Source of the DNA: an uncultured Ruminococcus sp.
GTDB taxonomy: Bacteria > Bacillota > Clostridia > Oscillospirales > Ruminococcaceae
Assembly: GCA_910577575.1 (NCBI GenBank)
Contig: CAJTOG010000038.1
Coordinates: 1-18,077, forward strand
Reading direction: 5' to 3'
Length of the DNA: 18,077 bases
Below, one piece after another: positions 7,556 to 13,909 of this stretch (its first letter is position 1; each line of letters starts with the position of its first letter). The notes beneath the pieces were generated by a model that did no database searches, was not told the origin of the DNA, and saw only the letters and a program-made list of their open reading frames with translations. Both the position numbers and the translations under genes were made by a program.

Positions 7556-8137
7556 ATGTCAAAAAACTTTATTGTTGAAACATCAGCACGTCATATTCAT
7601 GTAACCCAGGAGCATCTCGAAATACTTTTCGGCAAGGGTCATGAACTCACTAAGAAAAAAGACCTCTCTCAGCCCGGGCAGTTTGCCTGTGAAGAAAGAG
7701 TAACTATAGTAGGACCAAAAAAAGAACTTGCAGGAGTATCCATTCTCGGTCCTGTAAGACCTGAAACACAGGTGGAACTTTCCGCAACCGATGCACGTTC
7801 AATAGGTATCATTGCACCCATAAAGGAATCCGGAGATGTTGCCGGCTCAGGTGCCTGCAAGATTGTCGGTCCATGCGGTGAAATAGAAATTTCTGAAGGC
7901 GTCATCGTTGCAAAGCGTCATATTCATCTTACTCCTGCCGACGCAGAAGAACTTGGCGTAAATGACAAGCAAATTGTATGGGTAAAAGTTGAAACGTCTG
8001 AAAGAAGTGCTATTCTCGGAGATGTTGTATGTCGTGTATCTGAAAAATACGCACGTGCTATGCATATTGATACTGACGAATCAAATGCTATTGGTGCACC
8101 ACGTGAGCTTTACGGCGAAATTATTGAAATAAAGTAA
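7556..8137 (+). CDS. pduL: PduL-type phosphate acyltransferase (phosphotransacetylase)
   Basis: PduL transfers an acyl group between coenzyme A and phosphate, here probably acetyl-CoA to acetyl-phosphate for ATP formation with acetate kinase. The 193-residue protein holds two repeats of the family fold, each with a zinc-binding HIH pair: ARHIHV (H13, H15) and KRHIHL (H122, H124), plus H170 in the AMHID segment. The start at 7556 follows GGAGG (7543-7547). It lacks the N-terminal encapsulation peptide found on PduL enzymes of microcompartments and no shell genes are nearby, so it is probably the free cytosolic form used by bacteria lacking the classical Pta (inference). It lies 31 nt behind tRNA-Arg and 3 nt before nfo. 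Confidence 0.93.
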   Translation: MSKNFIVETSARHIHVTQEHLEILFGKGHELTKKKDLSQPGQFACEERVTIVGPKKELAGVSILGPVRPETQVELSATDARSIGIIAPIKESGDVAGSGACKIVGPCGEIEISEGVIVAKRHIHLTPADAEELGVNDKQIVWVKVETSERSAILGDVVCRVSEKYARAMHIDTDESNAIGAPRELYGEIIEIK

Positions 8138-8140
8138 AAT

Positions 8141-8974
8141 ATGTTATACATAGGCTGTCATCTTTCATATTCAAAAGGTTATGAGGCTATGGGAAATCAG
8201 GCACTTGCAATAGGAGCAAATACTTTTGCCTTTTTCACAAGAAATCCCCGTGGCGGTTCTGCTAAAAAAATTGATGATTCAGATGTACAAAAGTTTATAA
8301 ACATAAAAAACGAACATGGATTCGGTAAACTTGTTGCACACGCTCCATATACCATGAACCTATGTTCTATCGACAAAGATGTACGATTTTTTGCCAAAAA
8401 AGTTATGTCTGAAGACCTTGTGCGTATGGAATCAACTCCGAATAATTACTACAACTTCCACCCCGGTTCACATGTAAAACAAGGAACTGATATTGGTATT
8501 GAGTTGATTTCTCAACAGCTTAATGAGATAATATCACCAAATCAGTCGACTATTGTACTGCTTGAAACAATGTCAGGAAAAGGTTCGGAAATCGGCAGGA
8601 ATTTTGAAGAACTTGGTGAAATAATAAACCGTGTTGAATTTAATGACAAATTAGGCGTATGCCTTGATACCTGTCATGTGTGGGACGGCGGTTATGATAT
8701 TGTTAATAATCTTGACGGGGTTCTTGATGAATTTAACCGAGTTATTGGTCTTGACCGTTTGAAAGCAATTCATCTCAATGACAGTCTCAATCCATGTGGT
8801 TCACATAAAGACAGACACGCTAAAATTGGCTGTGGATATATAGGAGAAAAAGCTCTGATTAATGTAATCAATCATCCTGCTTTGAAAAATCTGCCTTTCA
8901 TTCTTGAAACTCCTAATGATATTGACGGCTATATTAATGAAATAAAACTATTACGTGAAAACTATATTGAATAA
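8141..8974 (+). CDS. nfo: Endonuclease IV (apurinic/apyrimidinic endonuclease)
   Basis: Nfo cuts the DNA backbone 5' of abasic sites in base excision repair using three zinc ions. The 277-residue protein is a complete AP2Ec TIM barrel. All nine metal ligands of the E. coli enzyme have counterparts: H67 (AHAPY), H107 (NFHPG), E142 (LLETM), D176 and H179 (CLDTCHVWDGG), H211 (IHLND), D224 and H226 (KDRHA) and E256 (ILETPND). The start at 8141 comes 3 nt after the pduL stop with only a weak ribosome binding site, so it probably depends on coupling to pduL translation. A strong terminator overlaps its stop codon. Confidence 0.96.
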   Translation: MLYIGCHLSYSKGYEAMGNQALAIGANTFAFFTRNPRGGSAKKIDDSDVQKFINIKNEHGFGKLVAHAPYTMNLCSIDKDVRFFAKKVMSEDLVRMESTPNNYYNFHPGSHVKQGTDIGIELISQQLNEIISPNQSTIVLLETMSGKGSEIGRNFEELGEIINRVEFNDKLGVCLDTCHVWDGGYDIVNNLDGVLDEFNRVIGLDRLKAIHLNDSLNPCGSHKDRHAKIGCGYIGEKALINVINHPALKNLPFILETPNDIDGYINEIKLLRENYIE

Positions 8975-9004
8975 AAAAGAGCTTTATAATAAAGCTCTTT
9001 TTTG
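8973..9004. terminator. Bidirectional rho-independent terminator
   Basis: GAGCTTTA (8979-8986) and TAAAGCTC (8990-8997) form a perfect stem with a TAA loop, flanked by A6 on the left and T7 on the right. It therefore ends transcription of tRNA-Arg/pduL/nfo on the plus strand and of the cyclophilin unit on the minus strand. Confidence 0.92.
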
Positions 9005-9009
9005 TTATC

Positions 9010-9480
9010 TTATTCAATGGTAACTTTTTTCATTCTCTGAATTTCAAGCGGAGCATCGGCATAATTTGTAGGTACAGATGCAATTGCATCAACAACGTCC
9101 ATACCCTCAATTACTTTTCCGAATGCCGCATATTGTCCGTCAAGATACGGAGCATCATCATGCATAATAAAAAACTGTGAACCTGCCGAATCAAAAGCCT
9201 GAGCACGTGCCATTGAAAGCACACCCCTTGTATGCTTAATATTGTTCTGTATTCCGTTAGCAGCAAACTCACCCTTTATATGCCAGCCGGGTCCGCCCAT
9301 TCCAGTGCCGTCAGGACAACCTCCCTGAATCATGAATCCTTCAATAACTCTGTGGAATATCAAACCATCATAAAATCCGCTTTTAACAAGTTTTTCAAAA
9401 TTCTCACATGAAACAGGGGCAATTTCAGGATAAAGCTCCAACTTGATTTTTTTCCCGTTTTCCATTTCAATTACTATCAT
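9010..9480 (-). CDS. Cyclophilin-type peptidyl-prolyl cis-trans isomerase
   Basis: This 156-residue single-domain cyclophilin catalyses proline isomerisation during protein folding. Active-site residues are present: R44, F49, M50 and Q52 in FHRVIEGFMIQGG, Q102 and F104 in SQFFI, and L113 in LDGQYAAFGKV. The human CypA tryptophan that confers strong cyclosporin binding is not conserved at this position. There is no signal peptide, so it should act in the cytoplasm. The ATG at 9480 follows GGAGG by about 10 nt. It is 18 nt downstream of the repeat protein gene and probably co-transcribed with it. Confidence 0.96.
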   Translation of the reverse strand: MIVIEMENGKKIKLELYPEIAPVSCENFEKLVKSGFYDGLIFHRVIEGFMIQGGCPDGTGMGGPGWHIKGEFAANGIQNNIKHTRGVLSMARAQAFDSAGSQFFIMHDDAPYLDGQYAAFGKVIEGMDVVDAIASVPTNYADAPLEIQRMKKVTIE

Positions 9481-9498
9481 TTCTTAAAATCCTCCGTT

Positions 9499-10137
9499 TT
9501 ATTCAATTATTATAACAAAATCAGACGGAAGAGTTGGTTTTATATTACCATATTTATCAACTTCATTTTCACCGTGATTGAATCCGCTCATAAAATCATG
9601 ATTTTTCGAATCTTCATTATATTGTTCAAGCGGTGAAAGAGTTGTAGTCTCAACAAGGTTTTCAGCAACTGTTGTCTGCGTCTGAGTAGTGATAATATTA
9701 CCGAAAACATCTGTCATATCCGTCTGAATTGTTGTAACCTCATTGCCGAAAACATCTGTCAAAATATTTCCGGTTGTTGTAACAGTATTTCCTGAAATAT
9801 CAGTTAAATGATTTTCAGTTGTTGTAACAACATTTCCAAAAATATCTGTTACTGTAGTTTCAAGCACTTCAATATCTGATGTTTCAACAGTAGTCACTTC
9901 ACTCTGAGAAGTAATAACAGGTCTGCCGAAAATATCAGTAACAACGGGCGGAGCAGTTTCGGGAGCTGCTGTAGGAATATAAACTTTAATATTATCTGCC
10001 TTATGAGATACTTCAACAGCTTTTTTCTGTTTCTGAATTTGATTTATAGAATTATCAGTACATCCCTTGCCAATCATAATAACAATCAGACATACAATCA
10101 AACCGAATCCCCATGCAATAAGTCTGCTTCTGTCCAT
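9499..10137 (-). CDS. Signal-anchored surface-type protein with 15-residue TDIFGN repeats
   Basis: I do not recognise a named family. The 212-residue protein has a short basic N-terminus, one membrane segment (about 9-24) and then a long polar Thr/Val-rich region, so it is probably anchored with the bulk outside. The core is a repeat of period 15: units start at T67, T97, T112, T127 and T142 with consensus TD(I/V)FGNxVTTT. The 30-residue step between the first two equals two periods, suggesting a decayed unit at 82-96. The C-terminal tail (170-212) is polar and ends in DFVIIIE. There is no sortase motif and no good lipobox around C26. The start at 10137 follows AGGAGG; the TTG at 10155 lies upstream of that site. 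Confidence 0.75.
   Translation of the reverse strand: MDRSRLIAWGFGLIVCLIVIMIGKGCTDNSINQIQKQKKAVEVSHKADNIKVYIPTAAPETAPPVVTDIFGRPVITSQSEVTTVETSDIEVLETTVTDIFGNVVTTTENHLTDISGNTVTTTGNILTDVFGNEVTTIQTDMTDVFGNIITTQTQTTVAENLVETTTLSPLEQYNEDSKNHDFMSGFNHGENEVDKYGNIKPTLPSDFVIIIE
9682..9939 (-). repeat. Tandem 45-bp coding repeats (15-residue TDIFGN units)
   Basis: Codons 67-152 of the preceding gene contain five recognisable 15-residue units (TDIFGRPVIT, TDIFGNVVTT, TDISGNTVTT, TDVFGNEVTT, TDVFGNIITT) phased at 45 bp, with one degenerate position between the first and second. The four C-terminal units are contiguous. Confidence 0.85.
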
Positions 10138-10158
10138 AACTCCGCCTCCTCTCAAAAT

Positions 10159-10187
10159 ATTATATCAGATTAAATTGAAATTGTCAA
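10159..10187 (-). promoter_or_regulatory. Sigma-A promoter of the repeat-protein/cyclophilin unit
   Basis: On the minus strand, TTGACA (10187-10182), a 17-nt spacer and TATAAT (10164-10159) are perfect consensus. The -35 overlaps the stop codon of the upstream esterase gene (10184). The predicted start near 10152 places the AGGAGG (10150-10145) almost at the very 5' end of the mRNA. Confidence 0.85.
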
Positions 10188-10200
10188 GCAATTCTGACAA
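10181..10200. repeat. Inverted repeat over a -35 box and an upstream stop codon
   Basis: TTGTCA (10181-10186) and TGACAA (10195-10200) are perfect inverted copies with an 8-nt centre. The left arm contains most of the -35 box of the repeat-protein promoter and the TGA stop of the esterase gene. It could be an operator, a weak terminator for the esterase mRNA, or chance. Confidence 0.5.
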
Positions 10201-11899
10201 GCTTAAGCTCATGAATACTTACTCTTGAATTATCAGTACCACCCATTTCAAATACAATCTGTACATCTGATGTAATTGTTGAGTTATCAAATTCAGTTTC
10301 ATATGCTAATTTTGTACCTGTTCCATTGAAAACGTCCTTAAAAATTACTTCTCCTGTAGGTTCATTTTTAATATAAAACGGAATTTCCATATCTTCTGAG
10401 GTGTCAATCTGAAAACTGAGGCGATATTTTCCGTTTTGTTTCAAATCAATTCCGGAAACAAGAGCTTGTACTGAATGATGATATTCACCGCCTGTTACTG
10501 TGGTTATATGATATGACTTGTCCCATTCCGAAAAATAATCCGACATATTGGCAGTATCATCTGTAACAGCACTGTATTCAGCATCTGCAGCAACATCAAT
10601 ACCAATCTGATTCGATTCCATGCCAAGAGCCTGACAAATCTTGTCCGCAAGAACATATGCACTGTTCTTCTGAGTCTTTTCAGAAGGATGCCAGTCCGAA
10701 CCCATACCGTCTGATTGTGTCTGAACTGCCGATTTATAAAACATAATTTTGTCATATCCGGATTCTTTTTTAAAAGTATCAACAGCCTGTTCAATATATG
10801 GAAATTCTTCTGTACCGCCCATAGTGCCAAGAGTACAGATAATATATGCATCAGGATTTTTTTCGTGGATTGTATTCAGAAATTCAGTATATCCCTCTGC
10901 AAATTCAATTCCTCTTGTCTCAATATCCTTTGAAACATATGTATGGTCATTAGTTCCGAGATTCACAACTACAACATCATTTTTTTGTGAGTCAAAATCC
11001 CATGGAATTCTGTAATTCTTATGTTTTCCGACATATTCATAACAATCTGGTACAATATTATCTGTTTCCTTTTCATCTGTAGAAGTATAGCCAGAAATAA
11101 TTCCATGACCGCCATAGCAGACTGCACTGTAATCTGCATCAAGCTGATCAGCAGTAAGATATGCATATGACTTCATAAAATTTTCTGTTGAAGTCATAAA
11201 ACTTTCATACTGGTCTTTGCCCTCAACACCATATGCACAGGTAATGGAATCGCCTATAAATTCAATCTGTAAATCCTTTTTAGCCGTCGGCAAAACAGGT
11301 ATTGGAGAATCAGTATTGACTTTCAGCCTGCTTACTCCTATAGCTCCGTTATTGGCTTCCGAAAGGTGAATTATTTTTACAACAGCAGTTTTTGAAGTAT
11401 CACCCGAAAAAAGTTCAACAGTTTTTTCACTTATTCCCAGAACTTCATCAAGAATAATTTCTCCGTCCACTATAACTGCATATCGTGGACGGTATTTTTC
11501 ATCGCTTCTTATGAAATCATCACCACTTATGGTTATTTCAGCAGATTTACCCGTAACATTGAACTCAATAGCAGAACCACTCTGCACAAGCCATGCAATA
11601 CTGTTTTCGTCATAGATATTTCTGCCGATATACTTGACATTCTTATCCGAAACATCTATAATCTGTTCTGTAAATTCACCGGTACCGACAAATAATTTAC
11701 GCATTTCAATAACATCATAAACATCTACCCTGCCGTCACCGTTTATATCCTGACCGTCAGTTATTTCAGATTTGCCAAGAACTGAATCACTTAAATTTTT
11801 CAAATCATGAGCAGAATATTTATTGACAGCCAAAACCGCAGTACCTGCAATAGCTGCCGCCGAAATAGCAGCAACAACAGAAATAATAAATTTTTTCAT
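10184..11899 (-). CDS. Secreted CE2-like SGNH acetyl esterase with one dockerin-type repeat
   Basis: This 571-residue secreted protein probably deacetylates plant polysaccharides. In order: signal peptide (1-25); one dockerin-type calcium-binding repeat, DINGDGRVDVYDVIEMRKLF (51-70); a CE2-type N-terminal jelly-roll (about 88-198); an SGNH hydrolase domain with GDSIT (nucleophile S218), the YGGHG oxyanion block (262-266), GTND (N316) and SDWHP (D402, H404); and a C-terminal beta-rich domain (about 448-571) resembling a CBM4/9-type carbohydrate-binding module. The jelly-roll plus SGNH order is that of family CE2 acetyl-xylan esterases. Only one of the two dockerin repeats is present, so cohesin binding is doubtful. 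The start at 11899 follows GGGGA. It has its own promoter. Confidence 0.92.
   Translation of the reverse strand: MKKFIISVVAAISAAAIAGTAVLAVNKYSAHDLKNLSDSVLGKSEITDGQDINGDGRVDVYDVIEMRKLFVGTGEFTEQIIDVSDKNVKYIGRNIYDENSIAWLVQSGSAIEFNVTGKSAEITISGDDFIRSDEKYRPRYAVIVDGEIILDEVLGISEKTVELFSGDTSKTAVVKIIHLSEANNGAIGVSRLKVNTDSPIPVLPTAKKDLQIEFIGDSITCAYGVEGKDQYESFMTSTENFMKSYAYLTADQLDADYSAVCYGGHGIISGYTSTDEKETDNIVPDCYEYVGKHKNYRIPWDFDSQKNDVVVVNLGTNDHTYVSKDIETRGIEFAEGYTEFLNTIHEKNPDAYIICTLGTMGGTEEFPYIEQAVDTFKKESGYDKIMFYKSAVQTQSDGMGSDWHPSEKTQKNSAYVLADKICQALGMESNQIGIDVAADAEYSAVTDDTANMSDYFSEWDKSYHITTVTGGEYHHSVQALVSGIDLKQNGKYRLSFQIDTSEDMEIPFYIKNEPTGEVIFKDVFNGTGTKLAYETEFDNSTITSDVQIVFEMGGTDNSRVSIHELKLVRIA
11690..11749 (-). 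other. Single dockerin-type Ca-binding repeat
   Basis: Codons 51-70 of the esterase encode an F-hand-type loop with D, N, D, G and D at the calcium-ligand positions followed by the helix VYDVIEMRKLF. A canonical type I dockerin has two such repeats about 23 residues apart; no second copy is visible before the jelly-roll domain. Confidence 0.8.
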
Positions 11900-11949
11900 T
11901 TTTAATCCCCTTTATTTTTTAACAGAATAATACAAAATCTTCTGTTTAT

Positions 11950-11977
11950 ATTATACCACAATATTACAGAATGTCAA
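11950..11977 (-). promoter_or_regulatory. Promoter of the CE2-like esterase gene
   Basis: On the minus strand, TTGACA (11977-11972), a 16-nt spacer and TATAAT (11955-11950) are present. TGG precedes the -10, giving an extended -10. It lies 10 nt beyond the stop codon of the peptidoglycan-binding protein gene (11988), so the esterase can be expressed independently of the spore-type genes upstream. No terminator is seen between them. Confidence 0.8.
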
Positions 11978-11987
11978 GAACAATAAT

Positions 11988-12494
11988 TTATTTATGATGA
12001 CCTGAACAGCTTACAAGCATATTCCATGTTGCACAATCCACCATTCCGTTTTGAGGAAGTCCGCAGAATTTCTGAAAGTTTGCAACAATATCCTTTGTTT
12101 CCACATTAAAATGACCACAGACATTTATTTTCGGGAAATTATCATAACTCTGTCCCATACCGTAAAGCATAGCCTGAATTACATATACAAGCTGTCCGCA
12201 CGCTCCTTCTTCACAGACGAATTTACCTGATGGAAAAGCAGGATAGGGTTCAGGAGCTGAATGAAAAAGTCCCTTATATATTTCAATAATCTTATTCCAT
12301 GTTACAGAATCAACAGTACCTGTTTCTTTTAGATTGTATTCACGTTGAAACGCCATAACTGCCATTCTTGTTTCATTTCCGTAAACTCCGTTGGGAATAA
12401 CAACCGGAATTTTTCCATTCATAAGTGCAATTGCATGAAGATATCTCTGTACTTCCATAATATGCTGTCTTTTTTGATTATTTGAATACGGCAT
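11988..12494 (-). CDS. Small protein with two peptidoglycan-binding repeats (PG_binding_1)
   Basis: This 168-residue protein consists almost entirely of two PG_binding_1 modules. The first (about 12-72) contains IPNGVYGNETRMAVMAFQ and TVDSVTWNKI; the second (about 98-162) contains INVCGHFNVETKDIVANFQ and MVDCATWNML. These three-helix modules bind cell-wall peptidoglycan; no catalytic domain is present. There is no signal peptide, as is common for proteins made in the mother cell or forespore. The second half has six cysteines (94, 99, 126, 144, 154, 163), unusual for this fold. The start at 12494 follows AGGAG, which overlaps the TAG stop of the preceding gene. Linkage to the SleC-like genes suggests a spore cortex or coat role (inference). 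Confidence 0.88.
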   Translation of the reverse strand: MPYSNNQKRQHIMEVQRYLHAIALMNGKIPVVIPNGVYGNETRMAVMAFQREYNLKETGTVDSVTWNKIIEIYKGLFHSAPEPYPAFPSGKFVCEEGACGQLVYVIQAMLYGMGQSYDNFPKINVCGHFNVETKDIVANFQKFCGLPQNGMVDCATWNMLVSCSGHHK

Positions 12495-12505
12495 AAAATT
12501 CACTC

Positions 12506-13897
12506 CTAACTTATAATATATCCCGGATCCTGATATGGGCGTTTATCAAAGCCAAAACGCAAATCAGAGTAAACGCCTGCAATGGCATCCCAAGTAACAC
12601 CTCCTACGAATCCAGTCGGATTAATACCGAACTGACGTTGAAATTCCATTACGGACTGTTTGGTAAGAGGTCCGAAATAACCTGTATTATTTACCGCAGG
12701 AATATTAGGATATGTATCATGAATAAATGTCAGATATTCTTGAAGTATACGGACATAGTCATTGTTTTCGCCCTCTCTGAGTACAATATTCGGATAAAGT
12801 ACAACCGCTGTATATTCCGGTTTAACTGTTTCAACAATGCCCATATATGCACGATAAATATCATTTCTTGTTTGCCTGTCAAGAACGCCTGTTTGAGGAA
12901 TACCGAAAACACGCTGAAAAGATTTAAGTGAATTTTCTGTTTCCTCTCCGAAATATCCCGTAATTTCAACAGGCTGGACTGCCTCATAATAAGCACCGAT
13001 TACAGCAAGATAATATTGCAGATGACTTACTTCATTACCCTGCATACCAATACTTAAATCCTCATTATATAAAGGTTCAACTTCTTCAAACGCAACTCCC
13101 TCTGAATTAAGTTCCGAAAGTCGTTTGACACTTGTATAAATATAAACAATCCTGTACCACGTTGCTTCATCAACTATACCTGTAACAGCAAGGTCGAAAA
13201 CTTCCTGAAATTTTCTTACCGCTGCCTCTGTGGCATCATCAAAAACTCCGTCAACCTGTGGTATTTTAGGAATAGCAGGATAGTTGCTTGAAATTCTATT
13301 TAAAAAAACCTGCAACGATTTGACATCATTGCTTGCCGAACCATATTTTAGTGGTATTCCCGGATATGATGGCATCCTAGTTTTTACAGGTGCATTTCTC
13401 ACAATATTTATATCATCTCCATAGTAGTATTGCAGAATCTCATAAGGCGTAAGACCTCTGTTTGCAAGGTCAACAGTTCCCCATTGTGACAATCCTGCAC
13501 ATGTTGAAGTTGTTCCGTTGCAAAATGAAGTGAACAAAGGCTCTATACTTCCTTGGCGTTGTACATAGTCATTGAAAAGTTCATCAACGATATAGCTGAT
13601 ATTTTCAAAATATTCTCTTCCGTTGATAAATTTCTGGTCAAATTGAGTCGTAGAAGTTATATCAAAATCATATCCTCTTGAACGGTACCATTCAGTATAT
13701 ATACGATTCAGTGCAAAACTCACAATAGCATAAATATTCGCCCTCAATGCACTTTCAGGCCATGTAGGGAAAATTTCGCTTGATGCAACATTTTTGATAT
13801 AAGTTGAAAAATCAACCGTAACATTAGGAGCATTTGAATCAGGCGTTCCCAAATGTACCGTAATTGTTTCAGGAATAAAGGGTGTTCCAGTAAGCAT
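12506..13897 (-). CDS. SleC-like spore cortex-lytic protein: SpoIID-type domain plus three peptidoglycan-binding repeats
   Basis: The N-terminal part (about 10-168) resembles the catalytic domain of SleC, the clostridial germination enzyme that cleaves cortex peptidoglycan as a lytic transglycosylase, and belongs to the SpoIID/LytB superfamily. Visible are YIKNVASSEIFPTWPESAL (33-51, with the putative catalytic Glu41), LNRIYTEWYRSRGYDFDIT (63-81), LFTSFCNGTT (121-130) and GLSQWGTVDLANRGLTPYEI (135-154). Three PG_binding_1 modules follow: VDGVFDDATEAAVRKFQ (215-231), ITGYFGEETENSLKSFQ (312-328) and NTGYFGPLTKQSVMEFQ (404-420). No signal peptide is present. The ATG at 13897 is preceded by TAAGGAG, whose TAA is the stop of the upstream gene. 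Both genes share the reading frame, so this is likely the mature half of a split SleC zymogen. Confidence 0.88.
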   Translation of the reverse strand: MLTGTPFIPETITVHLGTPDSNAPNVTVDFSTYIKNVASSEIFPTWPESALRANIYAIVSFALNRIYTEWYRSRGYDFDITSTTQFDQKFINGREYFENISYIVDELFNDYVQRQGSIEPLFTSFCNGTTSTCAGLSQWGTVDLANRGLTPYEILQYYYGDDINIVRNAPVKTRMPSYPGIPLKYGSASNDVKSLQVFLNRISSNYPAIPKIPQVDGVFDDATEAAVRKFQEVFDLAVTGIVDEATWYRIVYIYTSVKRLSELNSEGVAFEEVEPLYNEDLSIGMQGNEVSHLQYYLAVIGAYYEAVQPVEITGYFGEETENSLKSFQRVFGIPQTGVLDRQTRNDIYRAYMGIVETVKPEYTAVVLYPNIVLREGENNDYVRILQEYLTFIHDTYPNIPAVNNTGYFGPLTKQSVMEFQRQFGINPTGFVGGVTWDAIAGVYSDLRFGFDKRPYQDPGYIIS

Positions 13898-13902
13898 ATT
13901 TT

Positions 13903-13909
13903 CTCCTTA
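13903..13909 (-). promoter_or_regulatory. Stop codon fused to Shine-Dalgarno (TAAGGAG) between the two SleC-like halves
   Basis: On the minus strand, the TAA stop of the upstream gene (13909-13907) runs straight into GGAG, and the ATG of the next gene follows at 13897. Between stop and start lie three codons (GGA GAA AAT) in the same frame. This arrangement favours termination-reinitiation and would, if the stop were read through, give one continuous protein. Confidence 0.8.

Noticed and set aside
7556..8137. Bacterial microcompartment locus around pduL
   Set aside because: No encapsulation peptide on the enzyme and no shell-protein or diol/ethanolamine genes nearby.
9509..9514. TATAAT with extended -10 inside the end of the repeat-protein gene as a separate cyclophilin promoter
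   Set aside because: No acceptable -35 is found at 16-18 nt; the cyclophilin gene is 18 nt behind and can be read from the upstream promoter.
9682..9939. 45-bp repeats as a possible CRISPR or non-coding array
   Set aside because: The repeats are in frame, contiguous without unique spacers, and conserved at the protein level, so they are coding repeats.
10504..11166. Several short open frames on both strands within the esterase gene
   Set aside because: They overlap the catalytic domain coding sequence, lack start signals and show no domain features.
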